Shown piece after piece: positions 34,501-41,876 of a stretch of DNA of 64,000 bases; the first letter of the stretch is position 1, and each line of letters starts with the position of its first letter. The notes below the pieces were generated by a model. That model was not told the origin of the DNA. It did no database searches and worked only from the letters and a program-made list of their open reading frames with translations. The translations under genes were made by a program, and so were the position numbers. Source of the stretch: Palsa-504 sp963756575 (lineage in GTDB: Bacteria; Actinomycetota; Actinomycetes; Streptosporangiales; Streptosporangiaceae); NCBI GenBank assembly GCA_963756575.1, contig CAVWOM010000013.1:434001-498000 (forward strand), written 5' to 3'.

Positions 34501-36951
34501 GGCGGCGACCCGGAGCGGCCCGGCCCGTTCCGTCAGCTCGCGCGCGGTCGCGTCGTCGTAGACGGCCCGCAGCCGCGCGGCCACCCGGTCGACCGCGGTG
34601 AGCTCCTGCTGGTGCCGGTTCTGGGCGTCCCGCCGGCCGCGCGCTATCTCATCGTCGAGCGCCGCCTCGTCCAGCCCGTCGGCGGCCGCGATGACCTGGC
34701 GGGCCGCCGCCACGTTGCCGGCCTCGAGGTAGCCCTTCATCACCTGGAGCCGGTCCCGGCCCTGGAGCAGCTCGCGCACCTCGGCCAGGTCGGCGCCGCG
34801 GACGGGGAAGCCCCTGTGGTCCCGCGGGATCTCGTACAGGGGCTCGAGCTCGACCCGGATGAGATCCTCCACCGACGCCGCTTGCGCGACCGGGACGGCG
34901 GAACGAAGCCAGCCGGTCAGCTGCCGCAGGGCGGCGGCGCCGACGGAGGTGACCTCGGCGTCCTCGGGCACGAGCTCGAGCGCCCGGAAGAGCTCGGCGG
35001 CCGTCTCGAGATCCGTCGGCCGCGAGGACAGCCGGATCGCGGACCGGACGGCCAGCACGTTCGTGACCAGCTCGGCGACCTCCCGCAGCGAGGCGTCGAG
35101 CTTGGTCCACGCGCCGCCGACGATCGCCCGGCGCAACTGGGGCCTGGTACTGACCGCCTGATCGGCTTCGGTGATGATCCGGGCCCGGCTGTCGGCGGCC
35201 GACAGCTCCGTCGCGAGGTCCTCCAGGCGGGCCCACTTCCCGGGATGGGCCTCGACCGCGGCCGCGCCCACCCCCTCGGCCGACAGCTCCGCGATCGTGA
35301 TCAGGGCCGCGCCCACGGGCTGATGCTCGCGGACGATGTAGTGCAGGACCTGCGAGGCCCGCTGCAGGTTAGCCTTGCTGTGGACCAGTGATTCCCGCAG
35401 TTTCAGCGCCTGGTCCCTGAACGCGGCCCACTCCCGCGGCAGGTCCCGATCCTGCCTGACCTCCGCCTCGGGGTCACGGCGGTAGCCGCGTTTGACCGCT
35501 TCGGCCGCCGCGTCGACGACGGCCCGGCTGCCGTTGCCGCCGAGCTCGGCGCGCTCGATGAGCGACGGCAACCCGACCGGCGAGTAGCCGAGGACGAGCC
35601 CGGCTCGCAACGCCGCCGCCAGAAGCACGCGGCACTCGTCGGCTCTGAGCTGCTCGACTTCGGCCTCGGCCGGGCTGAGTTCTGGGAGCTGCAGCTCCAG
35701 GGCCGTCGGGGCGCACGAGAAGGCGGCACACAGCAGCCTCAGCAGCCGCTGCCGGACCGGGCTTTCGCCGGCCGCTTCGGCGACGCAGACGGCGAGGGCG
35801 TAGCTGCGGCCGGACAGGAGCGTGGCTAGTACGGGCGGCTGGCCGAGGTCCCACGGGAAGTCGAGCTCGCGGAAGGCGGCGAGGGACTCGCCGGCCGCGG
35901 GGACGGTGCCGGGAGGCGCGGCCTGGCTCGGGGCTTCGGCGACGGGAGGGGGCTCTGCCGGAGGGGGCTCCGCGGGAGGGGGGTCTGCGGGAGGGGGCTC
36001 CGCCGGAGGGGGCTCCGGGGCGGGCGGCTCTTCGGGCGTGGGAGGTGCGAGGTCGGCGGTCGCGGCCTCGGCGGGCGGGGCGGCGCTATCCAGGACGGCG
36101 GCGGCCGCCTCCAATTGGGCGGCTGATTCGAATCCGGATCTGTCGAGGATGCCGGGAATGAGGTGATCGAGTCCCTGTTCCTGAAGCAGTCGCACCCCGC
36201 GCAGGGTGTCGTGAACCTTCTGATCGCGTTCGCGCGCCCCGTCGATCAGGTCCGACAAGGCCCGGCCGAGGTCATCGAGATTCGAGGCGGCGACGATTCC
36301 GGCGGCGTTCGACAGGTGCTCGGTCACGGACGCGGACCAGTCATCGAGGCGGCGGCCGACATTTCCGGCCGGCCTGCCCGACTCGATAGCGCCGATCGCC
36401 TCGCGAAGCGCACTGGTCAGGGCAATCCGGGCTTCCTGCAGCTCTTTGGTCCGGGCCAGGAGCGCAGGCCAGGAACGAATATCCGCAGCGCCGTCGCGGC
36501 GGCTCGCCGCCGCGCTCGGCGGGCCGCTCTCAGCTGCGACAGCCTGGAGTTCCGCCAGCCGGCCGGCGATCTCGCGGGCCAGCGGATCACTTCCCGCCGC
36601 GACCGCGGAAAGGAATATTTTCGCCCCTATTGAGCCGAATTCACGTCCGGCCGCCGCGGCGAGTTCAATAGGACCTTCGCCGGCATCATCGTCACGTTCG
36701 GCCGAATCCAGTGCATTTAGTATACTTTCGAGCCCCGTCCGGGCCAGGGTGGCGGTCAGCTGGTCATTATGGATAATCATCGCCGCCCGGAGGGCGGCCG
36801 GAACAGGAAGCTGTCCAGCACCGAGGCGTTCGATGTCCGCGCCGATCAACGTAGCCCAGCTGGCCATTAGTCCGGGAACTGCGCTAATGAGATCGGCTAT
36901 CTCTTCGTCGGCGAGTGATGCCAACTGCAGTCGGCCAGCGCTATCGATCAT
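31522..36951 (-). CDS. very large AAA/STAND-like ATPase, partner of the HEPN protein
   Basis: About 1,809 residues, with ATG 36951 chosen because GGGAGGGGAG lies just upstream; the frame is open to 37023. Residues 1-300 are helical and end with a Pro/Glu linker (PPPAEPPPADPPPAEPPP, ~305-340). Residues 340-1000 are helical, TPR- or coiled-coil-like. A beta-rich segment (GQTYDLTLVWDAVTPMRLMD) leads to the nucleotide module: VFVGREAERQAIEDP, Walker A FVYGGRQLGKSALLRRVERL near 1150, Walker B NRLLLLLDEADNFLTA near 1243, and a sensor-like FAGLHQVQRFHD. Winged-helix-like segments follow, then a second alpha/beta region (HLIVDVSGDDITPDDL) and a C-terminal helical domain. This layout is that of a signal-transducing NTPase. 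Codon use matches neighbours. Confidence 0.82.
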   Translation of the reverse strand: MIDSAGRLQLASLADEEIADLISAVPGLMASWATLIGADIERLGAGQLPVPAALRAAMIIHNDQLTATLARTGLESILNALDSAERDDDAGEGPIELAAAAGREFGSIGAKIFLSAVAAGSDPLAREIAGRLAELQAVAAESGPPSAAASRRDGAADIRSWPALLARTKELQEARIALTSALREAIGAIESGRPAGNVGRRLDDWSASVTEHLSNAAGIVAASNLDDLGRALSDLIDGARERDQKVHDTLRGVRLLQEQGLDHLIPGILDRSGFESAAQLEAAAAVLDSAAPPAEAATADLAPPTPEEPPAPEPPPAEPPPADPPPAEPPPAEPPPVAEAPSQAAPPGTVPAAGESLAAFRELDFPWDLGQPPVLATLLSGRSYALAVCVAEAAGESPVRQRLLRLLCAAFSCAPTALELQLPELSPAEAEVEQLRADECRVLLAAALRAGLVLGYSPVGLPSLIERAELGGNGSRAVVDAAAEAVKRGYRRDPEAEVRQDRDLPREWAAFRDQALKLRESLVHSKANLQRASQVLHYIVREHQPVGAALITIAELSAEGVGAAAVEAHPGKWARLEDLATELSAADSRARIITEADQAVSTRPQLRRAIVGGAWTKLDASLREVAELVTNVLAVRSAIRLSSRPTDLETAAELFRALELVPEDAEVTSVGAAALRQLTGWLRSAVPVAQAASVEDLIRVELEPLYEIPRDHRGFPVRGADLAEVRELLQGRDRLQVMKGYLEAGNVAAARQVIAAADGLDEAALDDEIARGRRDAQNRHQQELTAVDRVAARLRAVYDDATARELTERAGPLRVAADDRFDLTIGPLRALAAQGADRLGAFREDLSQRARALPGRDADRQRILDLIENQDEVLAVEFLTVAEAGLELPVVNGQRGDDFARFFPAMVNAARTASRTGRDAVEAVRAARGVTASPRNRQLADGLEAWRGLKADKRGMGQDRFRRRVGDVLRMIGLVPWPQNWIQELSRTQRSGFATFKVRAAPLDRSYVPSLGTQAGQTYDLTLVWDAVTPMRLMDFIEEGRRTQANIILYFGTLDPDQRLMLRNQTRYDGGKGFSPLVVDEPVIAWLSTRDEPGWRFTQRLTLPFTTINPYTPFAAGEVPDEVFVGREAERQAIEDPTASMFVYGGRQLGKSALLRRVERLFTEPAPHPQVGPRSGHVAVYLDLNAASIGEAQEPAALWTVLARHLEDRGVLSHKPGQPAGPDAVIKQLTQWLDADDGNRLLLLLDEADNFLTADSQAGRGAAGGEFPTLQRLKGLMAESGRRFKAVFAGLHQVQRFHDSSNTPVAHGGNDILVGPLGSLDAYHLVADPMSALGYKFESPDLVWRLLLLTNYQASLVQIVCEALVRELSRRDLPRGGGRILITAGDVESVYAKREVRNLIVQRFRWTINLDSRYRVIALVVALQSLDSEPGDTFTPKDLHEYCEMFWPIGFGPGVLSDKEFERYLNEMVGLGVLHRQGEDRYGLRSPNIISLLGDRASLTRELDEASRHLELQYEYNPTMNRRNLGHSTELSARRSPLTDQDIASLLGQDGTRGTRVKIVTGSPALAIDRAAQAVQDVALEQQIPCDLIEAANVAAAVAITRTRRHLIVDVSGDDITPDDLTALCARLAGNEHVTATVITGPRSLPLPAELVAPGAVIAARRWSIEGLRSWYESPFNSPDLRKRLYRVTSGWPLLVERTMREIDGGKSPDDALDCIVQRLSDRVFARKHLASCGIDEMIAMRWAASLALTGDDGLDEAFPASLEDLTKEFKAGASDVIEHLQALDLVESTEDGWVLDRAVLAAAVALRT

Positions 36952-37095
36952 CGGGCTCCCCTCCCGAGTGGGAGGATATGCCCGTCTATCTCTTAATGCC
37001 TGCGATTGGCGAACATTCCGCACCCAGGGCCCGTCCGCCGGGGCCCGACAGCGAGTCGTCCTGGGACGTCAGCCAGCGATAATGCGGCGGCTCAC

Positions 37096-37113
37096 TTGAC
37101 TTCAAGCGCTTGA
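37096..37113 (+). promoter_or_regulatory. MerR-type promoter with central palindrome
   Basis: TTGACT (37096-37101) is a good -35 element, followed directly by the perfect palindrome TCAAGCGCTTGA (37102-37113) in the spacer, about 20 bases before the MerR start codon. MerR-family proteins typically bind a palindrome between -35 and -10 and untwist a long spacer. The sequence resembles sites of the NmlR/AdhR-type branch. Confidence 0.65.
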
Positions 37114-37132
37114 GGTTTGGTTGGCTGCAGTC

Positions 37133-37570
37133 ATGACGGCTTTCACCATCGCCGACGTCTCCCGGCGCAGCGGGCTCAGCGAGCCGACCTTGCGCTATTA
37201 CGAGGAGGTCGGGCTGATCGGCCCGGTCGGCCGGGATGACCGCAGCGGGCACCGCCGCTACAGCCGCGAGGACATCGACACGCTCCAGATCCTGGCCTGC
37301 CTGCGCGCCATGGGCATGGGCATCGAGGACATGCGCACCTACCAGGCCAACCGGGCACGCGGACGGGTGGCCGCGGCCGAGCAGCGCGACCTGCTGCTGC
37401 GCCACGCCGAGCGCGTCGAAGCGCAGATCGAGACGCTGCGCACCCACCTGGACTACCTGCACGAGAAGGCGGCCATGTGGGACGCCCGCGACCGCGGTGA
37501 CGAGCTCGCCGAGGTCGCGGCCTGGGAACGGATACGAATCGTGGTCGAGAAGATGGAGGTAGCGCGATGA
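37133..37570 (+). CDS. MerR-family transcriptional regulator
   Basis: 145 residues from ATG 37133. TIADVSRRSGLSEPTLRYYE and EVGLIGPVGRDDRSGHRRYS are the winged helix with the R-Y-Y-E and R-R-Y signatures. A long dimerisation coiled coil follows (RDLLLRHAERVEAQIETLRT, HLDYLHEKAAMWDARD). No metal-binding cysteines are present, which points to the group that senses aldehydes, oxidants or drugs. It is translationally coupled (ATGA) to the reductase gene downstream, so it probably controls both. Confidence 0.94.
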   Translation: MTAFTIADVSRRSGLSEPTLRYYEEVGLIGPVGRDDRSGHRRYSREDIDTLQILACLRAMGMGIEDMRTYQANRARGRVAAAEQRDLLLRHAERVEAQIETLRTHLDYLHEKAAMWDARDRGDELAEVAAWERIRIVVEKMEVAR

Positions 37571-38535
37571 GTCAGGTTCTGGTCACCGGCGGTTCCGGCT
37601 ACGTGGGCACGCAGCTGATCGCGGCGCTGCTGCGGGACGGTACCGCGGTGCGCACCACGGTCAGGTCGCTCGATAGCGAGGCCGGATTGCGCAAGGCCGT
37701 TCGTCGGGGCGAGGCCGATGACACCGGCCTAGAGGTCGTGGTGGCGGATCTTATGGCTGACAGCGGCTGGCCCGGCGCGGTGGCCGGCTGCGCGGACGTC
37801 TACCACGTCGCCTCGCCGATGATCCAGGCGCAGGATCCGGACGAGGTGATCGCGCCGGCCCGGGAGGGCACGCTGCGCGTGCTGCGGGCCGCCCGCGACG
37901 CCGGAGCCCGGCGCGTGGTGCTGACCTCCTCGTTCGCCGCGGTGGGTTACACGCCCAAGCCGGGCGCCGAGTACGACGAGGCGGACTGGACCGACCCGGA
38001 CACCCCGGGTCTGCCTCCCTACCCGCGCTCCAAGGCGATCGCGGAGCGCGCCGCCTGGGACTTCATCGAGCGCGAGGGGGCCGGCACCGAGCTGGTATCG
38101 GTCAACCCGACGGGCATCTTCGGGCCGGCCCTGATCGCGCAGGCGCGGTCCACGCTGCAGCTGATCAAGATGATGCTGGATGGGACGATGACCGTGGTGC
38201 CGCGCCACCGCTTCGGCGTGGCCGATGTGCGCGACGTGGCCGACGCGCACGTCCGGGCGATGGCCACGCCGGAGGCGGCCGGCCAGCGTTTCCTGGTGCT
38301 CGCCGACGGCCCGACGATCAGCTACGTGCAGCTGGCCCAGATCCTGCGCGACGGCCTCGGGCCGCTAGCCGAGCGGGTGCCGACCGAGGAAGCGCCGGGG
38401 GCCGAGCTGCCGGAGCTGGTCATTCATAACGAACGAGCCAAGCGCGTGCTCGGCGTCCGGCCGCGTCCGGCCGCGACCACGATCGTGGAAACCGCGCAGA
38501 GCCTGCGCGACCTCGGACTCCTGGAACAGCCGTAA
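37567..38535 (+). CDS. NAD(P)-dependent epimerase / dihydroflavonol-reductase-like oxidoreductase
   Basis: 322 residues, extended SDR type. VLVTGGSGYVGTQLIAALLR carries the GxxGxxG loop, and the Arg in TTVRSLDSEAG suits NADPH. VVLTSSFAAVGYTP holds the catalytic Ser region, and PPYPRSKAIAERAAWDFI the YxxxK pair. VNPTGIFGPAL and DVRDVADAHVRAMATPEAAG are typical of DFR/cinnamoyl-CoA-reductase-like enzymes. In bacteria these reduce aldehydes or ketones such as methylglyoxal. Pairing with a MerR regulator of the aldehyde-sensing kind supports a detoxifying reductase, but this is inference. Confidence 0.9.
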   Translation: MSQVLVTGGSGYVGTQLIAALLRDGTAVRTTVRSLDSEAGLRKAVRRGEADDTGLEVVVADLMADSGWPGAVAGCADVYHVASPMIQAQDPDEVIAPAREGTLRVLRAARDAGARRVVLTSSFAAVGYTPKPGAEYDEADWTDPDTPGLPPYPRSKAIAERAAWDFIEREGAGTELVSVNPTGIFGPALIAQARSTLQLIKMMLDGTMTVVPRHRFGVADVRDVADAHVRAMATPEAAGQRFLVLADGPTISYVQLAQILRDGLGPLAERVPTEEAPGAELPELVIHNERAKRVLGVRPRPAATTIVETAQSLRDLGLLEQP

Positions 38536-39102
38536 CCCCTGCGCGGAGGGGGCAGGAACGGCGCGGAGGGCAGCGATGGTGTGCCTGATCCAGCGCAAGC
38601 TCGCGCGGTGGACCTCCAGGCCGTGGTCCAGGGCCAGGCCCGGATGGCGGTCATCGAGCTGCCCGGCGGCCGCTGCGTATCCTTCCAGGCCCGCGGTGAA
38701 CGCCGCGAGCGCGTCCTTGAGGTCGCCGAGGAAGCTGAGCACCTCCTCGCGTGACGACGCGTGTTCCATCATCACGAAGCGCATGAGGTGCAAGCCTAGG
38801 TCACGCGAGACCGTGGACACTTCCACGGGCGTGTGCAGCCAGGTGGCGTGGACCGCCCGGCCCGCCTGGGTCGACTCGTACACGCGGCGGTGCCGGGCCG
38901 ATTCGCCGTCCCCTTCCAGCGCCTTGACCAGGCCCCGCGCTTCCAGGCGGCGCAGCGCCGGGTAGAGCGAACCGGAACTGGGCTGGTAGATGCCCATCGG
39001 GGTGGTGGCAAATATCCGCTTCAGGTCGTAGCCGGAGACCGGCGACATGCCGACCAGGCCGATCAGAATGTGCTCGAACGGGGTGAGCTGCGGTCCGGCC
39101 AT
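38365..39102 (-). CDS. PadR-family transcriptional regulator, 3' end overlapping the convergent reductase gene
   Basis: 245 residues as read. The PadR winged helix is clear: FEHILIGLVGMSPVSGYDLK, SSGSLYPALRRLEARGLVKA and RRVYESTQAGRAVHATWLHT, then the Vir-type C-terminal helices (DLGLHLMRFVMMEHASSREE, HGLEVHRASLRWIRHTIAAL). Natural members end soon after this (the paralogue at 60589 has 207 residues). Here the frame runs on for ~60 residues, overlapping the reductase gene by 171 bases antisense. A lost stop codon or small indel near 38560 is likely. An exact palindrome in front of its start is the probable operator. Confidence 0.85.
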   Translation of the reverse strand: MAGPQLTPFEHILIGLVGMSPVSGYDLKRIFATTPMGIYQPSSGSLYPALRRLEARGLVKALEGDGESARHRRVYESTQAGRAVHATWLHTPVEVSTVSRDLGLHLMRFVMMEHASSREEVLSFLGDLKDALAAFTAGLEGYAAAAGQLDDRHPGLALDHGLEVHRASLRWIRHTIAALRAVPAPSAQGLRLFQESEVAQALRGFHDRGRGRTRPDAEHALGSFVMNDQLRQLGPRRFLGRHPLG

Positions 39103-39124
39103 GATCGGCAATCTACCTTGTGGT

Positions 39125-39145
39125 CATAGGTCGAATCGACCTATG
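39125..39145. promoter_or_regulatory. PadR operator candidate 1
   Basis: CATAGGTCG-AAT-CGACCTATG is a perfect 9-base inverted repeat with a 3-base centre, between the divergent PadR gene (start 39102) and membrane-protein gene (start 39191). The core GTCGAATCGAC is identical to the site before the other PadR gene at 60562-60574. Confidence 0.75.
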
Positions 39146-39190
39146 CTGCGGAGGAAGCTAGGGAGGCATACCAGGCGAAAGGCACTTGCC

Positions 39191-39886
39191 GTGGACGCGA
39201 GCCCCGATACGCAGCCAGCCTCAGGAACCAAGCCGGAAATGGCAGGCCGGGTCCGCTCGGTCGCGAAAATCGTGATCATCGATATCGCTGCCCCGCTCGT
39301 CGCGTACTACCTGCTGCGCTCGGCCGGGATGAGCACGGTGACGGCTCTGGTGCTGAGCGGCGTGTTCCCCGCGCTGGGCGTGGCCTTCAGCGCCGTCCGG
39401 CACCGCCGTATCGACGTCGTCGGCGCCCTGGTCCTGGCCGGGATACTCGCCGGCACGGTGCTGGGCCTGGTCAGCCACAACGCCAGGCTGGTGCTGATGG
39501 AGGGATCGGTGCCCACGGTCATCTTCGGCCTGGGCTGCCTGGGCTCGCTGTGGACGCGGCGCCCGCTCATGTACGGCTTCGCCCTGGAATTCATAGGCCC
39601 GGACACCGCCAAGGGCCGCGAGATGACCAGCCTCTGGCAGTACGAGGGCTTCCGGCGCATCTTCCGGGTCATCACCGCTGTATGGGGCATCGGTTTCCTG
39701 CTCGAAGCCGCCCTGCGGGTCGTCATCGTCTACAACACCTCGACCAGCACCGCCCTGTCCCTGTCCAAGGTCACCCCCTACATCTGGATAGCAATCTTCG
39801 TGGCGTGGACGGTCGCGTACGGCAAGTACCAGGAAAAGAAGGGCCAGCGGATGATGGCCGCCGCCGCTGCCGAGGAACCTGGGTGA
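39191..39886 (+). CDS. VC0807-like integral membrane protein, divergent from PadR
   Basis: 231 residues from GTG 39191, with GAAAGG about 9 bases upstream. At least six hydrophobic helices are visible: IVIIDIAAPLVAYYLLRSAG, VTALVLSGVFPALGVAFSAV, VVGALVLAGILAGTVLGLV, then RRPLMYGFALEFIGPD, VITAVWGIGFLLEAALRVVI and YIWIAIFVAWTVAYGK. The GRHTRRKALA leader upstream is not needed. The family (intracellular-septation-A-like, VC0807 type) has no firm function. The PadR operator lies in its promoter, so the regulator very likely represses it. Confidence 0.85.
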   Translation: MDASPDTQPASGTKPEMAGRVRSVAKIVIIDIAAPLVAYYLLRSAGMSTVTALVLSGVFPALGVAFSAVRHRRIDVVGALVLAGILAGTVLGLVSHNARLVLMEGSVPTVIFGLGCLGSLWTRRPLMYGFALEFIGPDTAKGREMTSLWQYEGFRRIFRVITAVWGIGFLLEAALRVVIVYNTSTSTALSLSKVTPYIWIAIFVAWTVAYGKYQEKKGQRMMAAAAAEEPG

Positions 39887-39907
39887 CGCGGGCCTAGGCT
39901 GCTGGTT

Positions 39908-41239
39908 ATGGAGGATCCGGAGGTTTATCTCCGGGCCGTGGCGGCTCCGCTGGCCCGGGCCCGGGAGGGCAGTCCGTATCCGGTCGCGCGGCTCAGCGTG
40001 GAGGCGGTGGCCAACGCGTTCGTGGTGCTCGGGCTGCTGCCCGCGGCGCGGGCCGAGGAGATCCTCGACGCGCAGCAGGCGGCGCTGGAGGCGGCCGGCT
40101 TCCGGGTGGGGCGGGAGATCGGGGAGCTGAGCATCAGCCCAGGCGCGCGGAGCCTGGCCGAGGCGCGGGCCGACGGCCTGGACCGGCCGCGGCAGCTTCC
40201 GCTGGCGGTCGGCGCCGGTCCCGTGCGCTGCCGGCTCCGGCGCCACGACCTCGCCATCACGTGGGCCACGCTGACCCCGGAAGGGATCCGGCTGAGCTAT
40301 CTCGGCGACCCGCGGGACGGCGACCGTGAGGTGGCCAGCGCGCTCGCCCGGGAGGTCGCCGACGACATCACGGAGCTGTCGATCACCGACGACACCGGCG
40401 GGTCCTACCGGGTCCCCCGGGCCAACGCGCCCGGCAGCATCTCCGGGCGGTGCGCCGCGTCGGGCCAGACGCGCTGGTATCCCGAAGGCGACTTCCTGGC
40501 CGAGCCGGTCCGCGGCGGGGGTTCCGCCGTGCGCTGGCTCGAGCTTTCGGCGGGAGCGGAGTCGCCACCCGTTCGGTTCGAGGTTCCGGCGCCCGCCGCG
40601 GTGCCGACGGGGACGGCCCGGCCGCCCTGGCCGACGCCGGCCGAGTGCTACCTGGACCAGCTCGCCCCGCCGGCCCGCGAGTGGTCGATCGGCTCGTTCG
40701 AGACCGGCACGGTGGAACTCGACACCGCGGCCATCGTGGCCGCCGTGGCCGACGCGCTGCTCGCCGTCGGCGCGCTGCCGCCGGACAGCGCCCTGCTCGC
40801 CGGCATCGCGGAGCGGGTCCGGCCCGACTGGCGGCTGGTCCTGAACGACCGGCAGCAGGGCCTGATGGACCCGTGGACCAGCTCCGAGGTGACGAGCGAC
40901 GCGGACCTGGCGGTCCGGCTCCCGCTCGGGCCGGCCACCGCCGTGCTGGAGCGCATCACGGCCCGCGAGGACATGGTGTCGGTCCAGCTGTACGGGCACC
41001 CCTGGACCTTCGAGGAGTCCTGGCCGCTGATCGCGCCGTGCTTCCGGGTCACCGCGGTCGACGACACCGGCGCGGAGTACGAAGGCGGGATCGGCAACGG
41101 CAGCTGGTCACCCGGGTACGAGGGCAGCGTCGCCGTCTGGTTCTCGCCTCCGGTCGGCCCGCGGGCCCGGCAGCTGCGGGTGACCGTCAGCACCCTGTGG
41201 GAAGCCGCCTGGGCGCTGGTCGACATCCCCGGCCGCTAA
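39908..41239 (+). CDS. hypothetical protein with internal duplication, 443 aa
   Basis: I do not recognise this protein. It appears to consist of two related halves. Both have a helical start (SVEAVANAFVVLGLLPAARA against AAIVAAVADALLAVGALPPD), followed by beta-rich stretches ending in similar sensor-like strands (ITELSITDDTGGSYRVP against FRVTAVDDTGAEYEGGIGNG). There is no signal peptide and only soluble character. It follows the membrane-protein gene by 21 bases on the same strand and may be co-transcribed. Confidence 0.6.
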   Translation: MEDPEVYLRAVAAPLARAREGSPYPVARLSVEAVANAFVVLGLLPAARAEEILDAQQAALEAAGFRVGREIGELSISPGARSLAEARADGLDRPRQLPLAVGAGPVRCRLRRHDLAITWATLTPEGIRLSYLGDPRDGDREVASALAREVADDITELSITDDTGGSYRVPRANAPGSISGRCAASGQTRWYPEGDFLAEPVRGGGSAVRWLELSAGAESPPVRFEVPAPAAVPTGTARPPWPTPAECYLDQLAPPAREWSIGSFETGTVELDTAAIVAAVADALLAVGALPPDSALLAGIAERVRPDWRLVLNDRQQGLMDPWTSSEVTSDADLAVRLPLGPATAVLERITAREDMVSVQLYGHPWTFEESWPLIAPCFRVTAVDDTGAEYEGGIGNGSWSPGYEGSVAVWFSPPVGPRARQLRVTVSTLWEAAWALVDIPGR

Positions 41240-41250
41240 CGGTCAGGCGG

Positions 41251-41790
41251 TCAGCCGGCCCGAGGATCTCCGTAGCCGCCGCACCCGCCGTCTTCGCCGA
41301 TGCCGTCGCACAGCTGGATGGTGGTCGGGCCCGTCGTGGACGGGACCAGCAGGTGCGTGCATTGGTCGGCGGTGTTGCTGACGCGCGGCGATTCCGGGTC
41401 GATGCCGGGAATGTCGAAAACGGGCTGGCCATTGCGATCGGTGCTGGGGTCGGGCCAGTTCGGTATCCCGTGGGCGCGCATGCACCGGGCGAAGTTCAGC
41501 AAGCCGGTCATGATCTGCGGCACCTGGGCCGGGGCGGGCTGGAGCAGGTGGGCGCAGGCTAGCTGGGCGGCCTGGAACCCGGCCTGACTGACCCCCGCTT
41601 GCTGCGGGGTGACCTTCGGTACCCCTCCCCCGCTGGCCGGATCGGGGAAGTCGGGCACGCTGTGGGAGCGCATGCAGTGGGAGAAGGCGACGGCCTGGGA
41701 GCTGACGGGTCCGTCCGGGGGCGGAGATCCGCTGCAGGCCGCCAGCAGGGCCAGGCCGGCCGCCGCGATGAGCAGGGGGACAGGCTTCAT
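41251..41790 (-). CDS. lipoprotein with two CMRSHG-PDP modules
   Basis: 179 residues. The signal PLLIAAAGLALLAACSG ends in a lipobox (LLAAC), so it is anchored outside the membrane. Two modules follow, each with a cysteine-containing signature: AFSHCMRSHSVPDFPDPASG and NFARCMRAHGIPNWPDPSTD, each followed by a partner cysteine (LACAHLL, DQCTHLL). A third pair closes the protein (QLCDGIGEDGGCGGYG). Same family as the broken lipoprotein at 18474-19104. It is divergent from a two-component system 87 bases away, mirroring the 17-19 kb locus. The modules may bind a ligand or metal; the function is unknown. Confidence 0.85.
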   Translation of the reverse strand: MKPVPLLIAAAGLALLAACSGSPPPDGPVSSQAVAFSHCMRSHSVPDFPDPASGGGVPKVTPQQAGVSQAGFQAAQLACAHLLQPAPAQVPQIMTGLLNFARCMRAHGIPNWPDPSTDRNGQPVFDIPGIDPESPRVSNTADQCTHLLVPSTTGPTTIQLCDGIGEDGGCGGYGDPRAG

Positions 41791-41811
41791 GCCGGCAGTT
41801 CTATGCCGAAC

Positions 41812-41827
41812 GGGGTGACATCACCCC
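41812..41827. promoter_or_regulatory. palindrome between lipoprotein and response regulator genes
   Basis: GGGGTGA-CA-TCACCCC is a perfect 7-base inverted repeat in the divergent gap. It shares TGACATC with the palindrome at 18376-18388 in front of the paralogous system, and ATGTCAT recurs at 41847-41853. It is a candidate response-regulator site. Confidence 0.5.
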
Positions 41828-41876
41828 TACCTGCCATGTTGCACGAATGTCATGGGGGCCGGCGCACAATAGCGGG

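Noticed and set aside
32980..35391. 803-codon open frame antisense to the large ATPase
   Set aside because: Same composition bias; the ATPase on the other strand has Walker A and B and natural composition throughout.
30318..36951. HEPN/ATPase pair as a known BREX, DISARM, Gabija, PARIS or RloC system
   Set aside because: No methylase, PglZ, OLD nuclease, Toprim or ABC-type RloC ATPase; the sizes and domain order do not fit.
39221..40999. 592-codon minus-strand open frame
   Set aside because: Antisense to the VC0807-like and duplicated hypothetical genes; no recognisable domain, start site or natural composition.
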